Below are positions 1 through 6,577 of a stretch of 6,577 bases of DNA, in pieces. The translations under genes and the position numbers were made by a program. The DNA comes from an uncultured Pseudomonas sp. (GTDB taxonomy: Bacteria; Pseudomonadota; Gammaproteobacteria; Pseudomonadales; Pseudomonadaceae): assembly GCF_946885885.1 (NCBI RefSeq), contig NZ_CAMPHN010000222.1:1-6577 (forward strand), read 5' to 3'. The first letter of the stretch is position 1. Each line of letters opens with the position of its first letter. The notes below the pieces were generated by a model. It was not told where the DNA came from. It worked only from the letters and a program-made list of their open reading frames with translations, and made no database searches.

Positions 1-1125
<1,125 letters not shown>

Positions 1126-1142
<17 letters not shown>

Positions 1143-3063
1143 GGCTGTTCTCGCGGCTGGAGGCGGGCTTGGGCAGGCGCAGTTCGAAGGCGCTGCCGCC
1201 GCTTGGCGGGTGTTGCACGGTGAGGCTGCCGGAGGCGGCGGCCGCCAGGCTGGCGGACAGGGTCAGGCCCAGACCCAGGCCTTTTTCGCCGGGTTTGGTG
1301 GTGAAGAAGGGTTCGAACAGATGCGCCCGCGCGTCCGGCGCGATGCCGGGGCCGTTGTCGCGCACGCTGAACAGGTAGCGCTCGCCGTCGTCCTGGCCGC
1401 TGAGCCAGAGCTGGCGATCCTCCTGCTCGCTCAGCGCATCCAGGGCGTTGGCGATCAGGTTGACGAGGATCTGCTCCAGACGGGTCTGGTCGATGGCCAG
1501 GCGGATGTCGCCCTGGTCCTGTAGCGGGTCCTGAGGATAGTCGCGGTGAATCTGCACGGCTTGCTGCTCCAGGCGCGGTTGCAGCAACAGCAGGGCGGCG
1601 TCCACCGCTTGCAGCAGATTGGCTTCGCCGCGGTCATCGGAACGGCGGGCGAAGGCGCGCAGGCTGCCGGTGATCTTGCCCATGCGATCGACCAGTTCGT
1701 TGATCGTTTGCAGGTTGGCGCTGGCGGTATCCAGCGCGCCGCGTTGCAGGAAGCGCACGGTATTGCCGGACAGGGTGCGCAGCGCCGCCAGGGGTTGGTT
1801 GAGTTCGTGGGCGATATTGGTCGACATCTGCCCGATCACCGCCAGCTTGCCGGCTTGCACCAGTTCGTCCTGGGCCTGACGCAGGGTGGTTTCGGCCTGC
1901 TGGCGTTCGCTGATTTCGGCCTTCAGGCGCTGGTTGCTGGCCTGCAAATCGACGGTGCGTTCGGCGATCTTGCGCTCCAGCTCGTTGTTCGCCCGTTCGA
2001 GTGCTTCGCGGGCGGCGAGGCGGGTGGCGATCACCTTGCGCCGCTCATTCCAGGCGATCAGCAAAAACGCCAGCAAGGCGCAAACCACGGACGCCAATAT
2101 GGCATGGCTCATGGCCGCACGATGCTGATCTTCGAGCGAGGTGAGCAGGGTCAGGCGCCAGGGCGTATCGTCCAGCGGTCGCGATTGCGCCAGGTAGTCG
2201 ATCGGTCGGGGCGGCGTGGCGCTGTCTTCGTCATCGGCGAAGGTGACTTGTTCGAGGCCATTGCCCAGGGATTGGCGCGCCAGCGGTTGCAACTCTTCCA
2301 GGGCGTGCCAGTGGTATTGCAGGCTGCGCGCCAGGCGCTCGCGGGTGTGCGGCCCCAGCCGGTGGATGGCCTTGAGCCGTCGCGTCGGGTTGCTGGAAAG
2401 AATGATGATGCCGTTCTCGTCGCTGACATAGGCTTGCAACTGCGCGCGTTGCCAGCGTTGCTCCAGCGCGTCGAGGCGCACTTTGACCACCGCCACGCCG
2501 ATCAGCCGCAGGCCGTCCTTGAGGCCGTGGGCCAGGTAATAGCCGGGTTCGCCGGTGGTGCTGCCGATGCCGTAGAAGCGTCCGGGTTTGCCTTGCAAGG
2601 CATCCTGGAAATAGGCGCGAAACGACAGATCCTCACCGAGAAAGCTGTTCGGTTCGCGCCAGTTGCTGGTGGCCAGCACCCGTCCGCTGGTGTCCAGCAC
2701 ATAGATGGCCAGGCTGCCGCTGCGCTGGTTGAGGCCTTCGAGGAACTCGTTGACCTGATTGCGGCGGTAGACGGTCGGCGTTTTCAGCAAACGCCCGACG
2801 CTGTAATCGAGCTCCAGCAGGCTGGGCAGGTAGGTGTATTTGGTGATTTCGCTCTCGACCGCGCGGGCGTTGAGTTCGAGCTGGCGTTCGCCGCTCTCGG
2901 CCAGGGCGCGGATGCCGATGCCTTGGCTGATGTGATAGCCCGCGTAGCCGCAACTGAGCACCAGCAGGAGCATCAGTAGGGTGAGTAGCAGACGTTGAGC
3001 GATGCGCGGTTTCACGTTCAGGGCTGGCGGCAAGGCGCGAAGGCTGGCGATGTGGCATTGCAT
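1126..3063 (-). CDS. aauS: Membrane sensor histidine kinase AauS, DctB-like with double-Cache sensor domain
   Basis: Inner-membrane sensor kinase of 645 residues from the ATG at 3063. A membrane helix at about 24-45 and a second at about 318-338 enclose a periplasmic domain of about 270 residues that looks like a DctB-type dCache module (for example YVLDTSGRVLATS, near 122-133). After TM2 comes a charged, probably coiled-coil helix (about 340-404). The dimerisation domain has phosphoacceptor H419 in IAHELNQPLAALR. The ATPase domain has an N box with N535 and N539, DNGPGI at 569-574, FEPFFTT at 583-589 and GLGLGL at 595-600, so all catalytic motifs are intact. The ATG is preferred over the in-frame GTG at 3066 because AAGGAA lies 8 bases upstream of it. 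A GTG at 3015, nearer TM1, lacks a good ribosome binding site. The gene overlaps aauR by 17 bp and lies 177 bp below gltL. Ligand specificity is inferred from context and could be acidic amino acids or C4-dicarboxylates. Confidence 0.9.
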
Positions 3064-3071
3064 CACAGTCG

Positions 3072-3077
3072 TTCCTT
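3072..3077 (-). promoter_or_regulatory. Ribosome binding site of aauS
   Basis: On the minus strand AAGGAA lies 8 bases upstream of the ATG at 3063 and only 5 bases from the GTG at 3066. This favours the ATG as the kinase start and argues against the downstream GTG at 3015. Confidence 0.65.
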
Positions 3078-3079
3078 GC

Positions 3080-3110
3080 TGGGTAGGTGCGGCGTGCCGC
3101 TTTAGCCGTG
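3080..3110 (+). repeat. Possible diverged REP, inverted partner of the neighbouring REP
   Basis: Read on the plus strand, TGGGTAGGTGCGGC begins a sequence ending in TTTAGCCGTG. This resembles the common Pseudomonas REP form TGTAGGAGCGGC...TTTAGCCGCGA, but with changes. It contains a GCGGC/GCCGC inverted repeat (3089-3093 with 3096-3100). It faces the clearer REP-like unit at 3127-3164, so the two could form a REP pair. The similarity is judged by eye from memory of the family and is weak. Confidence 0.35.
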
Positions 3111-3126
3111 CTGCTGTTGCGGCTCA

Positions 3127-3164
3127 GGCCGGCCAATCGCCGCTGAAGCGCCTCCCACAAAAAA
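3127..3164 (-). repeat. REP-like element between gltL and aauS
   Basis: On the minus strand the sequence runs T6, GTGGGAGGCGCTTCAGC, then GGCGATTGGCCGGCC. This matches the general plan of Pseudomonas REP elements: a TGTGGGAG head, a short GC-rich stem with a TTCA loop, and a CGAT...GGCCGG tail. The stem is imperfect (CGCT/AGCG). It lies in the leader of aauS. REP units usually sit between genes and are spread by RAYT transposases, but no RAYT gene is in this window. Confidence 0.55.
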
Positions 3165-3174
3165 GTGCGCAGTT

Positions 3175-3231
3175 CGTAGGGCGGGTGAAACCCGCCAAGC
3201 AGGCGGGGCGGCGGGGTGCACCCGCCCTACG
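3175..3231 (-). repeat. 13-bp inverted repeat with inner hairpins, downstream of gltL
   Basis: CGTAGGGCGGGTG (3175-3187) is the exact reverse complement of CACCCGCCCTACG (3219-3231). Inside it, CCCGCC (3191-3196) can pair with GGCGGG (3202-3207). Alternatively, GGCGGGT (3180-3186) can pair with ACCCGCC (3190-3196). The element begins 9 bases after the gltL stop. On the minus strand a T6 run follows 10 bases beyond it, which is too far for a textbook intrinsic terminator. It may still weaken read-through or protect the 3' end of the transporter mRNA. The GTAGGGCGGGTG type of palindrome recurs in some Pseudomonas genomes to my knowledge, so it may be a dispersed repeat. Confidence 0.75.
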
Positions 3232-3240
3232 GGGCAGCGA

Positions 3241-3975
3241 TCAGTGCTGAAGGATTTTCGCCAGGAACTGCTGCGCGCGGTCCGAGCGCGCCGAGACGTC
3301 GCCGAAGAATTCTTCCTTGGGGCAGTCTTCGACGATCTGTCCGGCGTCCATGAAGATCACCCGGTCGGCGACCTTGCGCGCGAAGCCCATTTCATGGGTC
3401 ACGCACATCATGGTCATGCCCTCGTTGGCCAGTTGCACCATGACGTCGAGCACTTCGTTGACCATTTCCGGGTCGAGCGCCGAGGTCGGTTCGTCGAACA
3501 GCATCACCACCGGATCCATGGCCAGGGCGCGGGCAATCGCCACCCGTTGCTGCTGGCCGCCGGACAGCTGGCCGGGATGTTTGTGCGCGTGGGCGGCCAG
3601 GCCGACCCGCTCGAGCAGCTTGAGGCCCTTGGCGTTGGCCTCGGCCTTGCTGCGACCGAGCACCTTGATCTGGGCGATGCTGAGGTTCTCGGCGATGCTC
3701 AGGTGCGGGAACAACTCGAAGTGCTGGAACACCATGCCGACCCGCGAGCGCAGCTTCGGCAGGTTGGTGGCTTTGTCGGCGATCGAGGTGCCGTCGACCA
3801 CGATGTCGCCCTTCTGGAACGGCTCCAGGGCGTTGACGCATTTGATCAGCGTCGACTTGCCCGAGCCGGAAGGCCCGCACACCACCACCACTTCGCCTTT
3901 CTTCACCTCGGTGCTGCAATCGGTCAGCACCTGGAAGTCCCCGTACCACTTGTTGACGTTATTGATCGAGATCAT
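3241..3975 (-). CDS. gltL: Glutamate/aspartate ABC transporter ATP-binding protein GltL (AatP)
   Basis: Cytoplasmic ATPase subunit of a polar amino acid importer, 244 residues, the usual full length for this family. All nucleotide-binding motifs are present: Walker A GPSGSGKS at 34-41, Q-loop Q84 in [11 protein letters not shown], signature LSGGQQQR at 137-144, Walker B VVMLFD at 156-161 followed by catalytic E162, D-loop SALD and switch H194 in CVTHEMG. The family resemblance (GlnQ/GltL type) is very strong. The start overlaps the gltK stop as ATGA (3972-3975), and AAGAAGG lies 8 bases upstream, so the start is well supported. It is the last transporter gene. A structured 177-bp gap separates it from the kinase. 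The acidic amino acid substrate is inferred from the binding protein upstream, because the ATPase alone would not tell glutamate from glutamine systems. Confidence 0.95.
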   Translation of the reverse strand: MISINNVNKWYGDFQVLTDCSTEVKKGEVVVVCGPSGSGKSTLIKCVNALEPFQKGDIVVDGTSIADKATNLPKLRSRVGMVFQHFELFPHLSIAENLSIAQIKVLGRSKAEANAKGLKLLERVGLAAHAHKHPGQLSGGQQQRVAIARALAMDPVVMLFDEPTSALDPEMVNEVLDVMVQLANEGMTMMCVTHEMGFARKVADRVIFMDAGQIVEDCPKEEFFGDVSARSDRAQQFLAKILQH

Positions 3976-4637
3976 ACGGCTAACCTTCTTTGCAGATGCT
4001 TGACCAGCAGCGAGGCGGCGAAGCTGATTGTGAAATAGACCAGGCCGGCGAAGATCAGAAACTCATGGGCCTGACCGATGATGTCGCCGCGCGAGCGCGA
4101 AGCGTTGAGGAAGTCCATCAGCCCCACGGTGTAAACCAGCGAGGTGTCCTGGAACAGGATGATGCTTTGCTGCAACAGCAGCGGGGTCATCTTGCGGAAC
4201 GCCTGGGGCAGGATGATCAGGCGCATGGTTTGCGGGTAGCTCATCCCCAGCGCTTGTGCCGCGCCCATCTGGCCGCGCGGGATGGCTTGAATCCCGGCGC
4301 GGACGATCTCGCAGAAGTACGCCGCCTCGAACATGATGAAGGCCACCAGGCAGGAGCTGAACGCGCCGACCGGGGTGTCTTCGCCGGTGACCCAGCGCAG
4401 CATGAACGGCACCGCGAAGTAGAACCAGGTGATCACCAGCAGCAGCGGGATCGAGCGGAAGTAGTTGACGTAGGTGGCGGCGGCTTTGGCCAGCAGCGGG
4501 TTGTGGGACAAGCGCATCAGCGCCAGCAGGGTGCCCAGCACCACGCCGCCGAGCACGCCCAGGGCCATCAACTGCAAGGTCATCGCCATGCCGTCCCAGA
4601 GACCGGGCAGCGCCGGCAGGATCGCACTGAAGTCCAT
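3972..4637 (-). CDS. gltK: Glutamate/aspartate ABC transporter permease GltK (AatM/AatQ type)
   Basis: Inner-membrane permease of 221 residues of the HisM/GltK type. Hydrophobic helices are seen at about 19-41, 55-80, 93-115, 153-173 and 190-213. The cytoplasmic EAA-type loop that docks on the ATPase runs through 123-146, with GAAQALG at 125-131 and ILPQA at 142-146. It is preceded by the family hallmark [12 protein letters not shown]. The start ATG overlaps the gltJ stop by one base (TAATG), and a G-rich stretch just upstream can serve as ribosome binding site. The stop overlaps gltL by four bases, so gltJ, gltK and gltL are almost surely translated as a coupled unit. It should pair with GltJ as a heterodimeric channel. 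Pseudomonas literature uses aat names for these permeases, and I am not certain which letter belongs to which. Confidence 0.93.
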   Translation of the reverse strand: MDFSAILPALPGLWDGMAMTLQLMALGVLGGVVLGTLLALMRLSHNPLLAKAAATYVNYFRSIPLLLVITWFYFAVPFMLRWVTGEDTPVGAFSSCLVAFIMFEAAYFCEIVRAGIQAIPRGQMGAAQALGMSYPQTMRLIILPQAFRKMTPLLLQQSIILFQDTSLVYTVGLMDFLNASRSRGDIIGQAHEFLIFAGLVYFTISFAASLLVKHLQRRLAV

Positions 4638-5383
4638 TATTTACCCCCCACGGCAATCAGCCCCGGCACCGCGACGCGTTTCTCGACCGCGCGCATCAGC
4701 AGCATCAGACCCATGTTCAAGGTGAAATAGATCAGCGTCGCCAGGGTGAAGGCTTCGAACAGGTTGGCGCTGAATTCGGCGGTTTGCTTGGTTTGCGCGA
4801 GCAGTTCCATCAGGCCGATCAAGGAGGCCACCGAGGAGTTCTTGAAGATGTTCAGAAACTCGCTGGTCAGCGGCGGAATGATGATGCGGTAGGCCTGGGG
4901 CAGCAGCACGTTGCTGTAGATCTGCGGCAGGCGGAAACCCATGGCGTAGGCCGCCGCGGTCTGCCCCTTGGGCAGCGCCTGAATGCCGGTGCGCACCTGC
5001 TCGCAGACCCGCGCGGCGGTGAACAGGCCAAGACAAATCACAACCGACAGATAAGCCGAAGTCGCCGGATTCAAGTCCTGCTTGAACCACATCTCCAACG
5101 GCTCGGGCAGCAGGTCCGGCACCAGGAAGTACCAGAGGAACAGCTGCACCAGCAGCGGTACGTTGCGGAAGATTTCCACATAAGTGGTGGCGATGCCGGA
5201 GATCCAGCGGTTCGGCACCGTGCGCATCACGCCGAGCAACGAGCCGAGCAGCAATGCGACTATCCAGCCGACCAGGGCGATGGCGATGGTCCAGCCCAGG
5301 CCGGTGAAAAACCAGTCCAGGTAGATCTCGCTGCCGATGCCGGTGGGCTTGAAAAAGATGCCCCAGTCCCAGTTGTAGTTCAT
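4637..5383 (-). CDS. gltJ: Glutamate/aspartate ABC transporter permease GltJ (AatQ/AatM type)
   Basis: Inner-membrane permease of 248 residues, the larger partner of GltK. The N-terminus MNYNWDWGIFF is typical of GltJ proteins. Membrane helices appear at about 24-52, 62-88, 108-127, 160-178 and 206-230. The EAA-type loop lies at about 131-164 (RTGIQALPKGQ, AAAYAMGF, VLLPQA), matching the family motif with its conserved Gly and LP. The ATG at 5383 has GAGGGGG 7 bases upstream. The gene is separated from gltI by 211 bp of inverted repeats but has no visible promoter of its own, so it is probably read from the gltI transcript at a lower level. It overlaps gltK by one base. The glutamate/aspartate role is inferred from the adjacent binding protein and gene order gltI-J-K-L. 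Confidence 0.93.
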   Translation of the reverse strand: MNYNWDWGIFFKPTGIGSEIYLDWFFTGLGWTIAIALVGWIVALLLGSLLGVMRTVPNRWISGIATTYVEIFRNVPLLVQLFLWYFLVPDLLPEPLEMWFKQDLNPATSAYLSVVICLGLFTAARVCEQVRTGIQALPKGQTAAAYAMGFRLPQIYSNVLLPQAYRIIIPPLTSEFLNIFKNSSVASLIGLMELLAQTKQTAEFSANLFEAFTLATLIYFTLNMGLMLLMRAVEKRVAVPGLIAVGGK

Positions 5384-5429
5384 TTGGGTTCCCCCTCGGG
5401 TAGAGCCAAGTACGACGTGTAGGCGGATA

Positions 5430-5478
5430 AGGGGGCAGGCGCCGACCTACCCCGCTGCTTGTGGCAGCGGTGCCCCCT
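5430..5478 (-). other. Nested inverted repeat in the gltI-gltJ gap
   Basis: AGGGGGCA (5430-5437) pairs exactly with TGCCCCCT (5471-5478). Directly inside the right arm, CCGCTGC (5452-5458) pairs exactly with GCAGCGG (5464-5470) around a 5-base loop. In RNA this would be a two-part hairpin with a 14-base bulge (5438-5451) on one side. Part of that bulge, CCGACCT (5442-5448), is complementary to AGGTCGG at 5501-5507, which would allow a third pairing. No T-run follows on the minus strand, so it is not a standard terminator. Confidence 0.6.
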
Positions 5479-5558
5479 AGTCCTATCGGGTGAAAGCGGG
5501 AGGTCGGGCGGGTGAACGATGCAGCGCTTCACCTCGTCCGGGTCGCTCCCTGGTTCCC

Positions 5559-5587
5559 ACACCGCGCCCCTTGTGAGCGCGCGGTGT
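5559..5587 (-). other. 9-bp hairpin just after the gltI stop
   Basis: ACACCGCGC (5559-5567) and GCGCGGTGT (5579-5587) are exact reverse complements around an 11-base loop. The hairpin begins 7 bases after the gltI stop codon in the direction of transcription. No T-run follows it. Its place suggests a 3'-end stabiliser or partial attenuator that keeps the binding protein in excess over the membrane subunits, as is known for other binding-protein operons. That role is inferred. Confidence 0.65.
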
Positions 5588-5594
5588 CACCGGG

Positions 5595-6509
5595 TCAGAT
5601 CTGCTCGGCAGACTTGTCGGTGGGCGCGGCGATGAGTTTTTTCAGCTCATCGCTCATGGGGAAATTCAGGTTGAGGTTTTTCGGTGCGATGGGCTGCATA
5701 AACCACTTGTCGTAGATCGCGGTGATTTCGCCCGAGTTGAAGGTGGCGCTGATCGCGCCGTCGACCACCTGTTTGAACGCCGGGTCGTCTTTGCGCATCA
5801 TGCAGCCGTAAATTTCGAACGATTGCGGCGTGCCGACCACGGCCCAGTCGTCCGGCTTCTTGGCCTTGGCCATTTCGCCGTAGAGCAGGGCGTCGTCCAT
5901 CATAAAGGCCAGTGCGCGGCCGGATTCGAGCATCAGGAAGGACTCGCCGTGGTCCTTGGCCGAGATGATGTTCATGCCCATCTTCTGCTCGGCGTTCATG
6001 ATCTTCAGCAGGCGCTCGGAGGTGGTGCCGGCGGTGGTCACCACGTTCTTGCCCTTGAGGTCGGCGAAGTCGTTGACGCCCGCGCTCTTCTTCGCCAGCA
6101 GGCGGGTGCCCACTTCGAAGATGCCGACCGAGAAATCGACCTGGCGCTGGCGCTCGATATTGTTGGTGGTGGAGCCGCATTCCAGATCGACAGTGCCGTT
6201 CTGCACCAGCGGAATACGGGTCTGCGAGGTAACCAGGTTGTAGCGGACTTTCAGCTCCGGCATGTCCAGCTTCTGCTTGATCGCCTCGACCACTTTCAAT
6301 TGCAGATCGTGGGAGTAGCCGATGGGTTGGCTCGGATCGTTGCCGAAGTAGGAAAAGGGAATGGAGGCGTCGCGGTGACCCAGGGTGATGCTGCCGGATT
6401 CCTTGATCTTCTTCAGAGTGCCGGTCAACTCCTCGGCCAATACCGGGGCGCTGAGCAGGGTGGCGGCCAGGGCGATAGCGACGGCGCGGGAAAGGGTGCT
6501 CTTGGTCAT
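5595..6509 (-). CDS. gltI: Periplasmic glutamate/aspartate-binding protein GltI (AatJ)
   Basis: Solute-binding protein that delivers acidic amino acids to the GltJK permease, 304 residues from the ATG at 6509. A Sec signal peptide is clear: MTKS, a hydrophobic core at about 9-21, and a likely cut after A25 (APVLA|EE). The mature part is a type II periplasmic binding protein (SBP family 3) closely resembling GltI/AatJ. Family stretches include GHRDASIPFSY (44-54), TSQTRIPLVQNGTVD (95-108), ECGSTTNN (110-117), VDFSVGIF (124-131) and GESFLMLESGRA (188-199). R98 is the probable carboxylate contact. C111 and C236 are the only cysteines in the mature chain and might form a disulfide. The ATG has GAGGA 5 bases upstream. 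The in-frame GTG at 6521 lies upstream of that site and is rejected. It is the first gene of the operon, so it is likely the most highly expressed. Confidence 0.95.
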   Translation of the reverse strand: MTKSTLSRAVAIALAATLLSAPVLAEELTGTLKKIKESGSITLGHRDASIPFSYFGNDPSQPIGYSHDLQLKVVEAIKQKLDMPELKVRYNLVTSQTRIPLVQNGTVDLECGSTTNNIERQRQVDFSVGIFEVGTRLLAKKSAGVNDFADLKGKNVVTTAGTTSERLLKIMNAEQKMGMNIISAKDHGESFLMLESGRALAFMMDDALLYGEMAKAKKPDDWAVVGTPQSFEIYGCMMRKDDPAFKQVVDGAISATFNSGEITAIYDKWFMQPIAPKNLNLNFPMSDELKKLIAAPTDKSAEQI

Positions 6510-6514
6510 GCTGA

Positions 6515-6519
6515 TCCTC
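6515..6519 (-). promoter_or_regulatory. Ribosome binding site of gltI
   Basis: GAGGA on the minus strand, 5 bases before the ATG at 6509, fixes the gltI start and rules out the GTG at 6521. The leader before it (6520-6538) is A-rich on the sense strand and looks unstructured. Confidence 0.75.
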
Positions 6520-6577
6520 ACTATTGTTGTTATGGGGCTGGCCGGCCGGGGCGATGCATAGCCATCGGCGGCGGAAG

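Noticed and set aside
1546..2979. Long open frame of 477 codons on the plus strand opposite aauS
   Set aside because: Antisense shadow of a high-GC gene. The predicted protein is low-complexity, rich in Q, A and G, and resembles no family I know, while the minus-strand kinase has every motif intact.
3159..3175. T6 run after the 3175-3231 inverted repeat as an intrinsic terminator
   Set aside because: The run starts 10 bases beyond the stem, too far for the canonical stem-plus-U-tract arrangement, and it is better explained as the head of the REP-like unit.
3244..4038. Plus-strand open frames opposite gltL, and similar ones opposite gltK and gltJ
   Set aside because: Histidine- and glutamine-rich shadow translations of well-recognised transporter genes.
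5380..5562. Possible 60-residue minus-strand gene in the gltI-gltJ gap
   Set aside because: It overlaps the inverted repeats and the gltJ start in another frame, has a Pro/Arg/Ser-rich composition like random GC-rich translation, and has no recognised family. A leader peptide cannot be excluded but nothing supports it.
6540..6547. GGCCGGCC palindrome upstream of gltI as an operator
   Set aside because: An 8-bp GC palindrome is expected by chance in such GC-rich DNA. It also occurs at 3127-3134 and has no paired half-sites.
6522..6577. Sigma-54 promoter (-24/-12) upstream of gltI
   Set aside because: I looked for GG-N10-GC in the TGGCAC-N5-TTGC context on the minus strand and found no good match. 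The promoter is probably beyond the right edge.

Overview
This window holds an acidic amino acid (glutamate/aspartate) ABC transporter operon and the two-component system that probably controls it. All genes lie on the minus strand. The high GC content, the gene order and close family resemblance point to Pseudomonas or a near relative. A Pseudomonas-type REP-like sequence in one intergenic gap supports this. I cannot name the species.

In transcription order (right to left) the layout is as follows. About 56-70 bp of leader at the right edge is followed by gltI/aatJ, the periplasmic binding protein (5595-6509). A 211-bp gap rich in inverted repeats comes next. Then come gltJ (4637-5383), gltK (3972-4637) and gltL (3241-3975), which are two permeases and the ATPase, joined by 1-bp and 4-bp overlaps. 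A 176-177-bp gap follows, with a 13-bp inverted repeat and a probable REP pair. Last are aauS, a DctB-like membrane histidine kinase (1126-3063), and aauR, an NtrC/DctD-family sigma-54 activator. aauR overlaps aauS by 17 bp and runs off the left edge, missing its C-terminal DNA-binding domain. No stretch longer than 300 bp lacks a gene.

Working model: GltI captures glutamate or aspartate in the periplasm, GltJ and GltK form the membrane channel, and GltL supplies ATP hydrolysis. AauS senses an external ligand through its double-Cache domain and phosphorylates AauR. AauR then activates sigma-54 transcription, with the transporter operon as the likely target by analogy with the described Aat/Aau system of Pseudomonas. 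The sigma-54 promoter expected for gltI is not visible and probably lies just outside the window.

I see no new biological system. The points worth a second look are the structured gltI-gltJ and gltL-aauS gaps and a His in place of the first Gly of the GAFTGA motif of AauR.
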